Below are positions 35,391 to 48,804 of a DNA stretch of 64,000 bases, one piece after another; position 1 is the first letter of the stretch; the number at the start of each line of letters is the position of its first letter. The position numbers and the translations under genes were made by a program. The DNA is from Dryomyza anilis (lineage: Eukaryota; Arthropoda; Insecta; Diptera; Dryomyzidae). Below the pieces are notes generated by a model. It did not search any database and had not been told where the DNA came from. It saw nothing but the letters and a program-made list of their open reading frames with translations. Location of the stretch: NCBI GenBank assembly GCA_951804985.1, contig OX638132.1:106114526-106178525 (forward strand). Direction: 5' to 3'.

Positions 35391-37111
35391 ACATGTCTGG
35401 ATAAAATTTTATATTTCGTTCATTATTTTTTGAATTCTCATAAAAATTATTTTGGACATGATTTGTTGGTTAAAAAGTCCCTCAGTTTATAGGCTGCATT
35501 TTCATTACTTTAAAAGCGTAATTTTAAAATATTATAAAAAATATTAAATATTAACGTTAAACTATTAGCGTTAGCAAAATTGTTGAAACATTGCAATACT
35601 TTTGAGGTCAATGCTATCATCTTCGCTTGATTGTTCTTTTTATTGTGGTATCTAGCGATCGAACAGAGTATTTTACCTATACATGCAAATACTACTGCTA
35701 AATATAAAAGATGAATAGTCAGGAAATTGGAGATAAATATGTTTGTTATCTACAACAAAATAGTTGTGTAAAATGCAAATTATTATGAGAAGAACAACCT
35801 TTAACAACAATCTTCGCAATGTACTTTTATTATTCAAATTTTAAGCATATAATTTGAGCTATTTTATGGTTTGAGTATCAATATAGTCAAACCGATAAAT
35901 CAAAATTATACTCTGATCAGTACTGCTTGTGATAAGACAATGCCGCCCTCTTAATAAATACTGAACTATTGCAGTACCGGTATTTGTAATTTACAGAAAC
36001 GTAACGTTTTAAATTCATAAAATTGAATAGACAATTTTTTGGTTGCCGTTATCAATGACGTAGTATTAATTATTGGTGACTAAGTTATTATTAGTTCAAC
36101 AATCTTATAAATAATTCTCATGTTTGCCAATGTTGTTATGCGAATTGTTAACCTCCGTGTAACGATGTCCCACTGACTCAGAAACATAACTTAATTGACT
36201 TGAGGAAGGTTTTTGCTAGGAATTAGTAATGAGATAACATGATTAATACCAATATGATTTAAATATTGGTTATATATTTATTTAATTTTTCATCGCATAC
36301 TTCACTCTCCGAGGTTTTGTATTGTGTGCCAGATATAGAACAGGTATATGATGCCTCGTGTTTTAACGGATATTGAATTTAAATGATTAACGGTTTCAGT
36401 GTTGATTTTGTTTTGGTTTCGTTTAACATTTCTCACAATTTATGTCTATTCGAATAATACCGAATAGAATAATGAAAGTGTAATTCTACTTGCAACATTA
36501 GTAAATAACATTTTAATAATGTTAATTATTTTGAAACATCTTATGAGTTTCCCGTAAAACAATCGGTAAAGAGATGAATATATTTGATTATCGTGATAGA
36601 CAAAAAAACCATTATAGAAGATTACGTCACATGTGAAATTCCTTCCATCTTCATCAAATTTAGTCGGTCTACGGCGACCTACACACAAAAAACTGATTAG
36701 GTGTGACAACCAATTAAATTACATTACCGAATTATTCGGTTGTGTCAACCTCTTATTTCTATTCTTTCAATATTTGTTCTATTTACTTTATAATTTAATA
36801 GATAAAGGAGCAATTTGTATTTAATTAATTTAATTATTTTATTTATCCGAAATACGAAAAAAAAACAAAAATAGTATATAAAAAATATAAAAGTTTCGAG
36901 TTTTGATTAAAATATCATAAAAACTTAGCGGAATATTAGTATTTGTTGGTATAATGTAATTTCTTAACACCAAAAATAAAAATTGTGTTGGCAAACCAGT
37001 TGTGTAAGTGATTATATTTTTAATGTAGCTAAAAAGATCCTATAATTTCGATATAAATATTCTTAAAACGTTATGTAAAAAAATACAGAGTATGGTTCAA
37101 AATCAGCAACC

Positions 37112-37171
<60 letters not shown>

Positions 37172-37440
37172 AAAATTGGACAATGATACGATTGATATTA
37201 AAATTGTTTAAAAATTGAGTCAAGCACAGTATTTCAGAATTCAAATTTAGGCGGCTAAAAGTCTAAATTTGTATGTCTCGAAAATTAAATTTGATATGAC
37301 CTACGAACTTGGAAAAGAATGCTACTCAATGAAGTGTGTCTTATGTTGAAAAAATAAAGATACAAAAATATGACTATCCATGTTGTATAGTGGTGTAGAA
37401 CATGAAAGTCATATATAATTGATGTAACAAAAAAAGCTGT
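35391..37440. other. AT-rich spacer between inverted E copies
   Basis: It contains a fragment of the ACACACAGA family at about 36680-36750 and an (AT)n run at 37115-37170. No gene was recognised. Confidence 0.45.
37115..37170. repeat. (AT)n microsatellite
   Basis: About 27 uninterrupted AT units. Confidence 0.95.
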
Positions 37441-37444
37441 GACT

Positions 37445-37643
37445 ACACACAGAAAAATCCTATTTTGGCATGTGGTTAATTGAACCAACGTTTCAGTGTT
37501 GCAACAACCTCAGGCTACCGACTAGTAGGTTGCCACAACCGAATTAATAGGTTGTTGCAACTACTTTATCAGTTGTTGTCGCAACCGAATGATTCGGTAG
37601 GGCAATTTAGTTGGTTGCCGCAACCAATCAGTTTTCTGTGTGT
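37445..37643. mobile_element. Compact ACACACAGA-end MITE
   Basis: A 199-bp element with both ends visible, TACACACAGAAAAA and TTTTCTGTGTGTA. The interior carries AACCAACGTTTCAGTGTTGC and repeated GGTTGCCACAACCG blocks shared with 28430. Confidence 0.75.
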
Positions 37644-37840
37644 ACTAAAAAACGTACATGAATAAAAAATACAATTTACTTTGGTTTTTTTTTTTAGTTT
37701 TAAAAAATATATTTTATTTAAATATTTGACATGCAAAATATGGGTCCACAAAACCTAAAACTCACAAAAACACTCTAATTATAATTATCGTTTAATTGAT
37801 TAATTGATAATAATTTTGAAATTATGAAATAACTTAATTT

Positions 37841-39286
37841 TACACGCTGCAAAAAAAAGGGCTCTCCCAAACATAATTTTGCAGGCATTAACATGTATGT
37901 TTGGAATTTTATGTAAACATAATATATAATTGACTGATAAATCATTTGTAAACAGGTTGTATTGAGACTTGAACAGTGTTGTAATGAGCTCTGACTTACA
38001 TTATAATATCACGGAAACATTTTAATGTTGCCCCTTAAAATGGTGTATGTTCAAATGGAAACATAATAATTACTACATCCAAACAAAGTAAATATTTGAA
38101 CCGAAACATAAATATGTTCAAATTAAAACATGATTTTGAACGAGCTGAATATAAATGTTTCCAGTGAAACATATCAGTTGTTTCAGTACAAAAAGTAGTA
38201 TGTTTGCATATAAACATATTTAAATATTTTTGGAAAGATCCTGAAAATAAAATAAAAATAAAATATTGTTTTTTTTTTTATTTATTTTTATTAAAAATCT
38301 TTAAACATGCACAGTGGAAAATTATAATAATAGAGTTCATATACAATTTTTTAAATGCATAAATAAATAATTGGTTTAAAACTGCAATTACAAGTGACAG
38401 CATCAATGAATGCACAAATGCACCAGCAGACGCTAAACCAGGCGATCCAGGCTCGGTACAGTTACAATTGATCTCAGTACAGCACATAGCGTAGGCAAGG
38501 AATTCACGGAGGCTTTTGTAAAAAAGCATGCCAAATTCTGTTTGAAAATCGAAACACTGATTTTTATTGGTGGTTTTTTTCACATTAGTTTCAGAAATTA
38601 TATACTGCACTATATTATACTCTGTTACTATTAGTATTTTTTATAACACAATTAATATATTTATTTAATTAAAAAATAACAAAATTATTACCGACGCGAA
38701 CACGTTTTCTCAACGAACAACAAAAGACACGTACGCAGAAAATGCCGATCAACAAGTGTCAACTTTATATACAATAATTAATTTTTTTGTTTCTTTTCGA
38801 ACATCAGTATTTTTAAAATGTCCCTATACATACTTCATACGACGACAAAAGGGACCTTGGTAGAAAATTCTGCTCAACGAGTGCTAACTACAAGAAGAAT
38901 GTTGGAAGAATACATTTATTTAAATCCAATTCCTTTTTTTGTTTGTTTTTAAACATCAATGGCAAAAGATGTCGTAGGTAGAAAATGCTGCAAAACGTTG
39001 CCAACTTCGTCAGTCGATAAATTATCGAATTAAGACGAGCGTTGCGAAACATAGTTTTAACCAGTTTATTCAAATGCAATTAAAATTTTATGTTTGTATT
39101 GTAACATATTTATGGTAAATTTGACAGATTCTGCAGGACAATATAATAATGTTTACAAGTGAGCAAAAATAAATTCAATATCGATTATAATTTAATTACA
39201 CTTCATTCCTAATACATGTATGGTAATTTCGTATTACTTTTTAATTACATTCAAACATATTCAAACAAATCTTTTCTATCCGTGTA
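37841..39286 (-). mobile_element. Element E, copy 2 (inverted)
   Basis: Reverse orientation relative to 33335-35390, with ends TACACGCTGC and CGTGTA. The middle (about 38690-39060) differs completely from copy 1. It carries the minus-strand ORF at 38278-38610 (110 codons). Confidence 0.7.
38278..38610 (-). CDS. Unknown small ORF inside element E, copy 2
   Basis: Homologue of the ORF at 34747-35067. It is 110 residues long with the same REFLAYAMCC core and C-terminal KIFNKNK. A few extra residues occur near the start. Function unknown. Confidence 0.25.
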   Translation of the reverse strand: MQYIISETNVKKTTNKNQCFDFQTEFGMLFYKSLREFLAYAMCCTEINCNCTEPGSPGLASAGAFVHSLMLSLVIAVLNQLFIYAFKKLYMNSIIIIFHCACLKIFNKNK

Positions 39287-39324
39287 GTAATCCGTTATTT
39301 TTAACTTTCACAACATAATTAATA

Positions 39325-39490
39325 GCCGTCCTCAGCAGTCAAGCATTCTAAAGATCTCGGGTTCCAATCCCGCCTTCGGCATGGGCGCTCGTGTTGATAT
39401 TAACCACAAACCGTAGGGAGTATATTCTACAGAACAATGGATATATTCTATCTGATACTGTGGATCTTAGTAAATATAAAAAATCTGAGT
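39325..39490 (+). mobile_element. tRNA-like (SINE-like) module, family 2, copy 1
   Basis: The B-box-like GGTTCCAATCC (39360-39370) lies in CTCGGGTTCCAATCCCGCC. It is followed by GATATTAACCACAAA and TGTGGATCTTAGTA, both shared with the 43.03 kb module. The 5' part is not a full cloverleaf. Confidence 0.5.
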
Positions 39491-39569
39491 ATGGGATTAA
39501 ATTTGGCATCCCAAAATATATTAAAAATTATACTAAAATAATTTAAAGTTGAATTCTGGAACACTGTAC

Positions 39570-39690
39570 TAGAGATGGGCGCGTGCCGTGCTTTTTTCGT
39601 GTAAAAAAAATCTGAGTACGTGCAAATCTCCGTGCGTGCTAGATGTTGTCGTACCCGTGCCTCCAAAATCAGGCACGCGCCCATTAAAGA
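39570..39690. mobile_element. hAT-type MITE, short copy
   Basis: TAGAGATGGGCGCGTGCC at the left and GGCACGCGCCCATTA at the right form terminal repeats, the right one slightly decayed. The internal CAAAATCAGGCACG block matches 18144. Confidence 0.6.
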
Positions 39691-40179
39691 TTTTTTTTAA
39701 TAGTTTCTACCCCAATTTAAAAAATTACTTTTCTAAAAAATCTGTTGTTTTAGTTTTATTTATGGATTTAAGAGAATAAAACAGTATCAAAATTAATTTT
39801 TGAATTATTTATTACAGGGACTAAAACCGTTTGGAATATCGGTTCCGGCTTGGGTTCGAAGATTTTTAAAATTGTATTTTAAAACATACAAATATTTTTA
39901 AATAAACTACTTCTCTATCTGATGTATTAATCTTTTTCACGGTAAAAAATGTTGGAATATTTTTTGGTTTACAGATAATTTCAATACTTTTTTCAAACTT
40001 TCTCAGATTGAAATTGAATATATTTTTTATGTTTTTTTTAGTTTATAAAAAGGTTTAAAATATTAAATTTAATCCAATTGTATTAAAATTTAAACCCAAC
40101 TAGTTTATTTTTCTGTTTGTTTAATAATTTTAAACCATAAAGGGTTAAATTGTAAACCTACTAAATTTACTTCAGCATT

Positions 40180-40386
40180 GCAGGTTCGAATCTCGCTAGG
40201 GCGATTTTTTTTGTAATTATTAATTAAGAATTATAAAAAAAAATATATTAAAAGATATATAAATAATGTCACAAACTTTTGTAGCATTAAAAATATATCT
40301 ATATTTTTTTCATTTAGCTATAGAAAACTTTTTTTTTTGATTATTCTTATTTAACAAAAAAAAAAATAAGCCAAGATTCGAACCTG
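40180..40386. repeat. Inverted pair of B-box-like sequences
   Basis: GCAGGTTCGAATCTCGC (plus, 40181-) and the complement of GCAGGTTCGAATCTTGGC (minus, about 40370-40387) face each other across about 180 AT-rich bases. Neither is a complete tRNA. Confidence 0.55.
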
Positions 40387-40534
40387 CGATACTGAACGGA
40401 ATTCATTGTCGTTATGTCTGTAACAATCACTCGAATGCTCGGTATATAATTCCAAACGGAATTAATACCGAGTATGTTATATAGTACTATGTAAGTTATA
40501 TAGTACTAATAGTAACTGATAGTAAAGTTGGTTG

Positions 40535-40751
40535 TACACCCAGACAAAAATTCCCTCAAATCCCTTTGGTCAATGGGACAATTATTGATTTAATAGTATA
40601 CAAAAATAAATATTATTCATATAAACTCAATGGAAATGTCATGGTATTTTGTAGTATTTAATGGTATTTTCCGATTATAATAATAATTTATCCTATTGAC
40701 TATTTTTAATAGTAAAAAACTATTATTTATATAGTATTTTTTCTGAGTGTA
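40535..40751. mobile_element. ACACTCAGAAAAAA-end family, short copy
   Basis: The ends are TACACCCAGACAAAAA and TTTTTCTGAGTGTA. The interior AATTATTGATTTAATAGTAT is shared with 53499-53721. Confidence 0.75.
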
Positions 40752-43020
40752 GGAATGTTAGAGAATCTCGAGGTAGCGGACAAGGTGTGCGTCGATGGGG
40801 AAGAAAATAATTTCAAAAGAGAAGAAAAATAAATAAATGAAAGTGTACAAAAATAAAACATATAAATAAAATAGCAATAATGAAAATCTAAATAATATAA
40901 ATAAAATAATATAAATATTTTTAAAACTTTTTGAAACTTTTTTTACCAAAAATAATCCAATCTTTTACAGTAAAAAAATACAACGTGTATTAGAATGTAA
41001 TGCAGAGAAGTATTACACACTTTTTTAATCTTATAGAATTATTACAATTTAATCTTTTTAGGTTCGAATTTTATATACAATGCAAAATAGTTTAAAGAAC
41101 AACCCAATACTTTTTACCGTGTTATGTGGTTTCATTAAAACGTTCATATTTATTTCTAAAACAATTACAATCATTATGAAGACTATTTTCATTGCCTTGT
41201 TTATCAATCGTGTATCGGATACTAAAGATCGACCCCATGAATTCCACTCTTTACGAAATACACAGTACAAAAAAGAACGAAATTCAAATTCGGTTTTGTA
41301 TCGTATCAGATCCAAGCAGCCACTACTACTTGCCACTACTACTTGCTTGGCTTATATTGATTGACCTTTTCCGCATTTCTTGGCTGTTTCATTTCTCGGT
41401 CAAAGTCAATGTCAATGTAATGCCAAATTTTAACATGGCTTAAATTTATGTTTAATATGCAACGACAAACGATCGATGGATGGGGAGCCAAGAAAAATAA
41501 AAACAATAATAATATAAATGAAATAAAATGCACACAAACAACAACAAATTTGGACCAGTGTTACATTTAAACTGGTATTGAATGGTTCATGACAACAAAA
41601 CCAGCAGCAACAACAACAACAGTAATAAAAAGCACAGCTACTTCGGTTTAGGCCATTTCCTGATAGTCGGACTGCGATTATCTACAGATTGTTGTTATTA
41701 TTATTTATTTTTTTTGATATTTTAAATTTATGCTAATTTGCTGTTGGCATCTTTTAGGTTTTTCGCAATTCGGATACGCAGCAATGACTTGGATACTGTT
41801 ACATTATCACGCTGACGATGGTCATTCGGATGCTAGTATTTTGAATTTGGAGAATGAGTTAAAGTTCAGGAAGTGACGGATTATCGGTGAAATTAAATAC
41901 GAGTGATTGTGGACTAATATTTTGCATGATCGATTTGACACTTTAAGGATTTTATTTTTCGGCACTTCCTGATCCTAACTGGATAAGGCAATAGTTTTAA
42001 AGATATTTGCTCGTCTTTATCATTATCAGCATCATGTATCAGCATAATGACGTTCACTCAATGCCAATAGATCAAACACCTTGTAAAAGCTTCTCAGAAC
42101 TAATAATTGCGATTTGTTGTTCGAACAAACAATAAAAACAAATATGAAATAAATTAAAAACATCTTTGGAGCGACTCTTTATTAATTATTCATAATATAT
42201 AGATACAATTAAACTACTATAGTAACAACATTGACAATCACAGCAACATATACATAATTGACTAAATAAGTACGTAGTGAGTAGATACAAAACCCTCACA
42301 TAAATGGTTCGAGCACCCAAAAACTTAATGCGCTGTCAATTAATATTCTAAACGAGTTACGATATTTTATTATTATTCTCCATTGAGTTCTGTAGTTAGA
42401 AAATATCCTCAAAGCATGACAAACCAACAACCAAACCGAATACGCGCCGAGCCCAGTTAAGAATTCACGAGTGAAACAATCAGCTTGCCTGCGTGTCTAC
42501 AATCACAGAACCAGAACGAACAAAACCGAACCTCCTCCCGAACCTCTTCAGCAAGCAGAATAGAAGAATCGATGCATGAATGGAACCACAATATTATCAG
42601 AATCGAAATGCGGAAACACACCGAAATCCGATGACAAAATGTAGACAAGAAGTACATGTGATGTGATTCATTTTGTAGCCAATATCTGTGTTTCTTCAAG
42701 CGTGTGCAAAACCCGAATCTATCAGCTAAGAATTCGTCAAGCCTAATTCATGATTTTTTAAAATACTTATTTAATTTAACCAATAACATGATATGGATTT
42801 TTTAGCATATATATTAAACGGTTTAATAATCGTTAGCAAAACCAATGCTACTTTAAAAAAAGCATTTTATTATTCAAAAGTTTAATTTATATTTATATGC
42901 ATCTTATAACCCATGGGTTATAAAATTTTTAAAACATTTTTGTTCTATTAGACTATTCAACAAAACAATAAAATAATGTTTCCAATTGTCTTAAAAACGT
43001 ATAGAAATTTAGAAAAAATT
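40752..43020. other. Spacer, no gene recognised
   Basis: Somewhat less AT-rich than the flanks around 41550-42720, with CAA/CAG-type simple repeats near 41600. That texture resembles noncoding regulatory or untranslated fly DNA. No supported exon was found. Confidence 0.35.
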
Positions 43021-43029
43021 TAGAAAAAA

Positions 43030-43135
43030 GCCGAGCTCAACTGTCCATAAGTATGCGCGCTGGACTAACATTCTATAGATCTCGGGTTCGAATCCCGGCT
43101 TGAGCATGGGCTCGTAGTGATATTAACCACAAAAC
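43030..43135 (+). mobile_element. tRNA-like (SINE-like) module, family 2, copy 2
   Basis: An A-box-like AGCTCAACTG (43034-) and a perfect B box GGTTCGAATCC (43085-43095) are followed by the shared GATATTAACCACAAA. A matching downstream block (TTGTGGATCTTAGTAGATAT) reappears only at 43768, so the copy seems split by later insertions. Confidence 0.55.
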
Positions 43136-43463
43136 TTGGGATGTCGGTTTCACAAACTGGCGATTCTGTTTTATTCAAGAAACCGAAACCGTCAAACCGG
43201 TTTTTTGTACTAACCGAAAACCAGTTTTTTGGATTCGGTTTAACCGATTTTTAAATTTTTTTTGGCAAAGTTCTGTTTATTCTGCTGCTTTACTGAAAAT
43301 GTATTTTATTAATACATTAAATTTACAAAATGAATATTTTATGACCAGATCAGTAAATATTTGAAGTCCATTTTGGAATAAACATTTGGGAAAGTTTTGG
43401 CACTTATTAACTTCAATCAAGAGGATCTCAAATACTGTCCTAGGTACTATTTCGAATTACATA

Positions 43464-43706
43464 TCGTCGTTGTAGAACTAAAAGTCACCAAATACATTTT
43501 TATGAAAATCTTAAATTTCAACTTTTTTGGTAATTATTACGAAAATTGATACATTTTTAAAGTTGAAATACCAATTGATAGATTCAGCTTTTCTTATCAT
43601 TTGGTACAAATATTGATCAAAAATTGAAAGATATATAAAGATTTTTGTAAATGAACAATTGACATTTTGAAAATGTAGTTGGTGATTTTTAGTTCTACAA
43701 CGACGA
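43464..43706. mobile_element. Mariner-type MITE, TCGTCGTTGTAGAAC family, copy 2
   Basis: A 243-bp element with terminal repeats TCGTCGTTGTAGAACTAAAA and the inverse, flanked by TA on both sides. Best-preserved copy of the family. Confidence 0.82.
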
Positions 43707-44390
43707 TACTTCAAATCAATACATACAAAAAAAGATTTCACAGTACAATACAGTCTGTCTGAGTGTTGTGGATCTTAGTAGATATTAAACAAATTATATT
43801 AAAATTAGTCTGGACAATTATAAAAGAAATTGCGTTTAAGTTTTTTGTAAAACTATTTTTCAAAAGAACTATATTTTTTTATTCAAATTGGTTGGTTATA
43901 TTGACTTAAAATTACGATTGCATTTTTCTCAAAAATGTAAGTGTAATAATACGTAATAATAAGTGTGACATATCATTTTAAGACAATTGTATGTAAAATG
44001 TTATTCCAAACTCGTTAGAATAAAATAAGGAAATTTCGACAGTTAAAATTACTATAGTATCATATGTCAACATTTTTTGTGTTTGGCAAGCCATAAAACT
44101 GTAACGGAAAAATAAAAAATTAAAATTTTAAAAACCATAATTTAAGTAAATGATTTAAATTTAATTTGAATAAAAAATCTAGTGATATATTTTTATGCTT
44201 GAAGCAATAATAATTTAATTGAAAATTAACATTAGTTCAAAAATGTTCTTTAAGCTCTTTGCGCAACATCACACGATCACTTTTTTTAGGTTTTAAAAGC
44301 TTCTTCTCAGTTTTAGAGGTCAGAAAATCGACGAGGAGCGAAAGAAAAAATAGTTCTAGATTTTTCATACAAATTTGAATCAGTCTAATG

Positions 44391-45032
44391 TACACTCAAA
44401 AAATTACTTTATTTTGTGTAGTTATTTTAATATTATGCAGAACTAGTTATTTTTACTGCATTTTAAGTCGTTTTTAATAGTTTACTACTTTTTTAATTAA
44501 ATTACTCAAATACTGCACTCCCAGTAGATTGTTGTAATTATTAATATATGTTTCTTGAAACTTTATTAAATTATGTATTTGTAGATATCAAAAAGACGTA
44601 AAGTTTAAAATCGCAGCAGCAACACATTTTAACATTTGATTTGTTCTGGATTGGAGTTTGCGGTGGCTTCAGTCGAGCGCTGTGGTAAGGAGCGCCTTAT
44701 TTTGTTGATCTGATTGCAGTGAGGTCCATTACATTATTAACGTAAGTTATTCTTTTGTAAATTTTAATATTGTTCATACTATCATATTTCTAAGTCAATA
44801 AAATCAACTAAATTGCAATAAAACTACATGTAAACTTAAATTTTAATAACTGTAAGGTGTTTTGTTTTTACTACATTGTCAGTTGAATTGGTTAGTAAAA
44901 ATAATGCAGTAAATACTACTACAGCATTTATTCAAAAATTACTACATTTTTATTATGACGGTCAGCAACTAAAATTTAGTTAAATTCAACTACATTTGTA
45001 TTCATTTTTAATGCAATATTTTTTTGGGTGTA
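44391..45032. mobile_element. TACACTCAAAAAA-end element
   Basis: The ends are TACACTCAAAAAATTACTTT and TATTTTTTTGGGTGTA. The interior repeats short TACTACAT and TTAGTTAAAT-like motifs. It is noncoding. Confidence 0.6.
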
Positions 45033-45039
45033 ATTTTGT

Positions 45040-48000
45040 TATTTTATTTGCATTATTATTTTTTATTGAAAGCGTCCGGTAAAATACACCATGATTTTTA
45101 TGTTTTAATATAAAAATTTGTATAGAAAAAGGACAAAACCAATCTAAGGTAAAAAGGAACAAGAAGTAAAATGAAATCAAAAGAAGAACGGTAGGATTAT
45201 TTTCTTTTTTTGTATATATTTTAAAAATAGAACTGTTCTTGCAAAACTTTTTGTCCGGGTATTAATTGGTTGGTATTAAAAAAAAAGTAAAACTTAAAAT
45301 TATTGATCTATATTAGTTACTCTGAAATTAAGTCATAATATGTATCCGGTCCTAGTCAACGTCGCGAGTGAACCAAACAGCATATTAAACGACGTTGAAT
45401 AAATAATTGGTACTCGTAGTTGAAAATGTCCGTAACAATTCTAAGACTTTTTAATGATTTGCTTGCTTTGTATGCTGTTTTGTTTGTCTTCTGCCAATAT
45501 TGACAGATAATTATTGCCAGATGAAAGAAGTGGCCCACGGTAAAGGCACTTTGGGTTTATCGGTTCTTTACTGCATAGTGGTTTTGTGTTTTTCGCACTT
45601 CACTTGACTAAAATGTATTTGCTTGATTTAACTGGTGTAAAACTATTTAATGCTGTTTATATTTCTGACGGATGTAGAGGTCATTTCAGTTGATAGTAAA
45701 AAAGTGTTTTAAGTCAGACGTTACAACACGAAATATTGATCCTAGGCAACTCAAATAACAACCTGCGATCTGGTTAAATGTTGGCCTTGGTTCAGTTTTG
45801 TCACGTAGCCGCATCAATATCAACCTACCAACGAATGAACCAACGAATGAACTGCAATTGCAGCACCAAGATAATTGATACTTAAGCGCCAACATTTGTG
45901 GCCCTATTTGCATGCTTCATGCAAGGTTCTTGGGTCAAAAGAGTTTGGCATTCATTGTTTGTTGCGCGGCAGTGCGACACAACAACAAGAGTGTGATGTG
46001 ATGTTGTTGTCGCTGACGATCGACAAACAGTGTTGCCAGAAAATATTCACCATATATCCCATTCGAAGTTTTTTGAATATTTTTATATACGCAAAAATTT
46101 TCCCAGCAGAAAATTATATATTCCTACGGATTTCGAGATTATAAGCAGAATGATAGTCCTGATTTTATGATCTTAAAAACTATGTTGTAGACAAACTATT
46201 GTTTTCTCAGGCATCTAAAATACATATAAAAGCACACACGTTTTGTATTGATATTGATTTTAAAATAACTATCATGGTAAAAAGGATCGTATTTTTAAAA
46301 AGATCATTTTGGTGCTTTCATTTTTTTTTCGGATCAAAGTGAGAACCATTCTTTTACTTTAACTTATACGTTGGAAAATGTCATCAATTTCAAACTGCTC
46401 CATTCAATTAATTCGCCATTGAAAGTTAAAAATCGCCATCACCAAAGGTAAAAATTGGTCGCCAATACATATTTCATTCGTCAAAAGATCGATATATCGC
46501 CACATCTGGCAGCGATGTTGTACTATAAAGCATGACATCATGGCTGAGATGCGTTTTTTCATTGTGTTTAATTTTTGTCATAAACTGCAATTTTCGCCGC
46601 ATGAAAAACGGTGGATGGAACACTGAAACAAACATACAAAAGTTTAACTACATGCTCAAACAATGTAACGATGACATTTTGTATTTTGCCGATTCTTCTG
46701 CGGCCTTGCCATAGTCTTCTCATGTCTTCTGTCAATGGTAAAACTTAAAATGAATGTAACAAAGCTAATTACATAGAACGGCGAAACTATGTCATTTATT
46801 TAACAAATTATATAAATAGTGGGTGGATGTCACATATACTGCCAGAGATTAATTATTGACAACTGATTTTTATCAATCTTTTGTAAATCATGTTTAAAGA
46901 TCGTAGAGTAGTAAATAATTGGGATGAAGGTAATCTTTCGGAACTACAAATTGTGACTATAAGTGACGTCTTCAAAACGCAATGACATACCTACTTTCAT
47001 AAGCAGAAACTCTTGGTTTTGGACAATTAATTATAAAAGAGATAATTTATAAAGTAAGTGTTTTCCTAATTATTATGGTTGGATTATTTTATTAAAATTT
47101 CGATCGTTATAATAAAACCAATTACACGTGTACTCCAGTGAATGATTGTTAAAAATGTAATATAATTTTACACTTAAAATAAACAATGCCTAAAATACAC
47201 GTATTCTTGAAATTAATCCACATAAAAAATTCGTATGTATACATACTTCATTTAAAAATTACTTGGGCCGTAATTCAGACAAACATCTTTCAAATATGCG
47301 ACTAATAATATAAATAAATATTTGTGATAAATATTACAGAACCAGAAACAAATAAACATTGGGAGATATAGCAACTGCTAAGATAACTCAAACAAAGTCA
47401 AATGCTTTTTTTGCATAATTTTTAGTTTTACAAAAAATCTGAATTCCTTTCTAAGCGCCTTATATGGTAAAGTCGCCGCGTTGCCTGCATTTATTTTATC
47501 CAAAGTTAATAAACGTAACTTGAGAGGTAATGCCCCGAATTTCCAGCTTATCCAATAAGCGAAATAAATTCTACTTTAAAAAATCACAGAAAAAAATCTT
47601 CATATTGATGAATTTCGTTCTTCAAATCATGATTGTATTGTAGAACAATTCATATTATTGGTAAGTACAAAACATCCATGTTATGAATTCATTACCAATT
47701 TGATGAATGACTGAACAAATACGTACATCACAAATATGTACATCATATTAAAGAATGCTGTTGATCAAATGTTTATTATTTCTTATATAATGCTTTCCCG
47801 ACATGCATAAATTAGTAAAAAATAAAAAAAAAAATGTTTTGTATTATATTTATTATTACAACTTTTATTTATCAAAAAAAACATTCGACTTTTTTTATAC
47901 AAAATATTTTTGTGAGAAAAAACTAACTATCAGACAAAATGAACCAAACACCCTGTATAATGCTTGCTCGACATGCATAAATTAGTAAAATTTTATTATA

Positions 48001-48055
48001 AAAAGTTTTATTACAAAAAAACGTATCTACTTTTTTTTTTTATATAAACTACTTT
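45040..48055. other. AT-rich spacer, nothing recognised
   Basis: No exon, RNA gene or bounded repeat could be supported. Confidence 0.4.
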
Positions 48056-48059
48056 ATAT

Positions 48060-48196
48060 ATACTTTATGTACTACTGCAATGTCATGGTATTTTCTAGTA
48101 TTTATGATATTTTCCGATTAATATAATAATTTATCCTATAGACTATTTTTAATAGTACAAAACTATTATTTATATAGTTTTTTTTCTGGGTGTGTC
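48060..48196. mobile_element. ACACTCAGAAAAAA-end family, left-truncated copy
   Basis: Right half only. GCAATGTCATGGTATTTTCT through TTTTTTTCTGGGTGTG matches 40640-40751. Confidence 0.65.
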
Positions 48197-48299
48197 ACGC
48201 ACACAATTTCAAAAATTGCTGTTCCCTGAAAAATAAAAACAGAATGAAAAGACACATTTATTATTTTATTTCTCGATAATTAAACAAAAAACAAAACTA

Positions 48300-48800
48300 T
48301 TTCTAATGCCACATATTATATTATTAATTTATATTATATATTTCACTAGCTAAACAGCAATTTGTATCGAATAAATTCATTATTTTATGAATATTCATAT
48401 ATTTATTTCGCATTTTTACTTAATTAATGAATTTCCTATTGTTTGCGACTTGTGAAAAATGTTGACGTTCATTTATTTCTGCATGTATCCATAATTGCTG
48501 GCAAGAAACAGACAACCGAACTTGTGATAGACATGAGGTTGCCGTTTGTAATTTATTTTGATTTGTTGATACAATAACGTACTCAGTTGCCGTAATAAAT
48601 GCACAAACATCAAATTTCGGTAGAAAGAAAAATGCAATCATGAGGATACGATAAACGAACGTGCAGTTGCGCGGACTAACATTTTGGTTAGAGTAAAAAA
48701 TGGTACGTTAATTTTAATGACATGAGGTTACAACAAATGTATTTCGGTTGCAACACTTAAACGTTGCTTCAATTAACCTCATATCAAAAGAAGATTCCCG
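48300..48800 (-). mobile_element. ACACACAGA-end repeat, inverted copy
   Basis: Reverse complement of 28440-28910, with the same AACCGAAATACATTTGTTGT, CAACCTCATGTCTATCA and AGTCGCAAACAAT blocks. The terminal ACACAGA is lost next to the neighbouring element at 48805. Confidence 0.75.
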
Positions 48801-48804
48801 AGAG

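Noticed and set aside
40181..40387. Two possible tRNA genes
   Set aside because: Only the T-arm/B-box region is tRNA-like. Acceptor, D and anticodon arms do not form.
41080..41364. 94-codon plus-strand frame
   Set aside because: No domain, no splice context and no conserved repeat copy. Its antisense is equally open.
42457..42699. 80-codon minus-strand frame
   Set aside because: Composition and context do not support coding. The region looks like noncoding DNA of moderate GC content.
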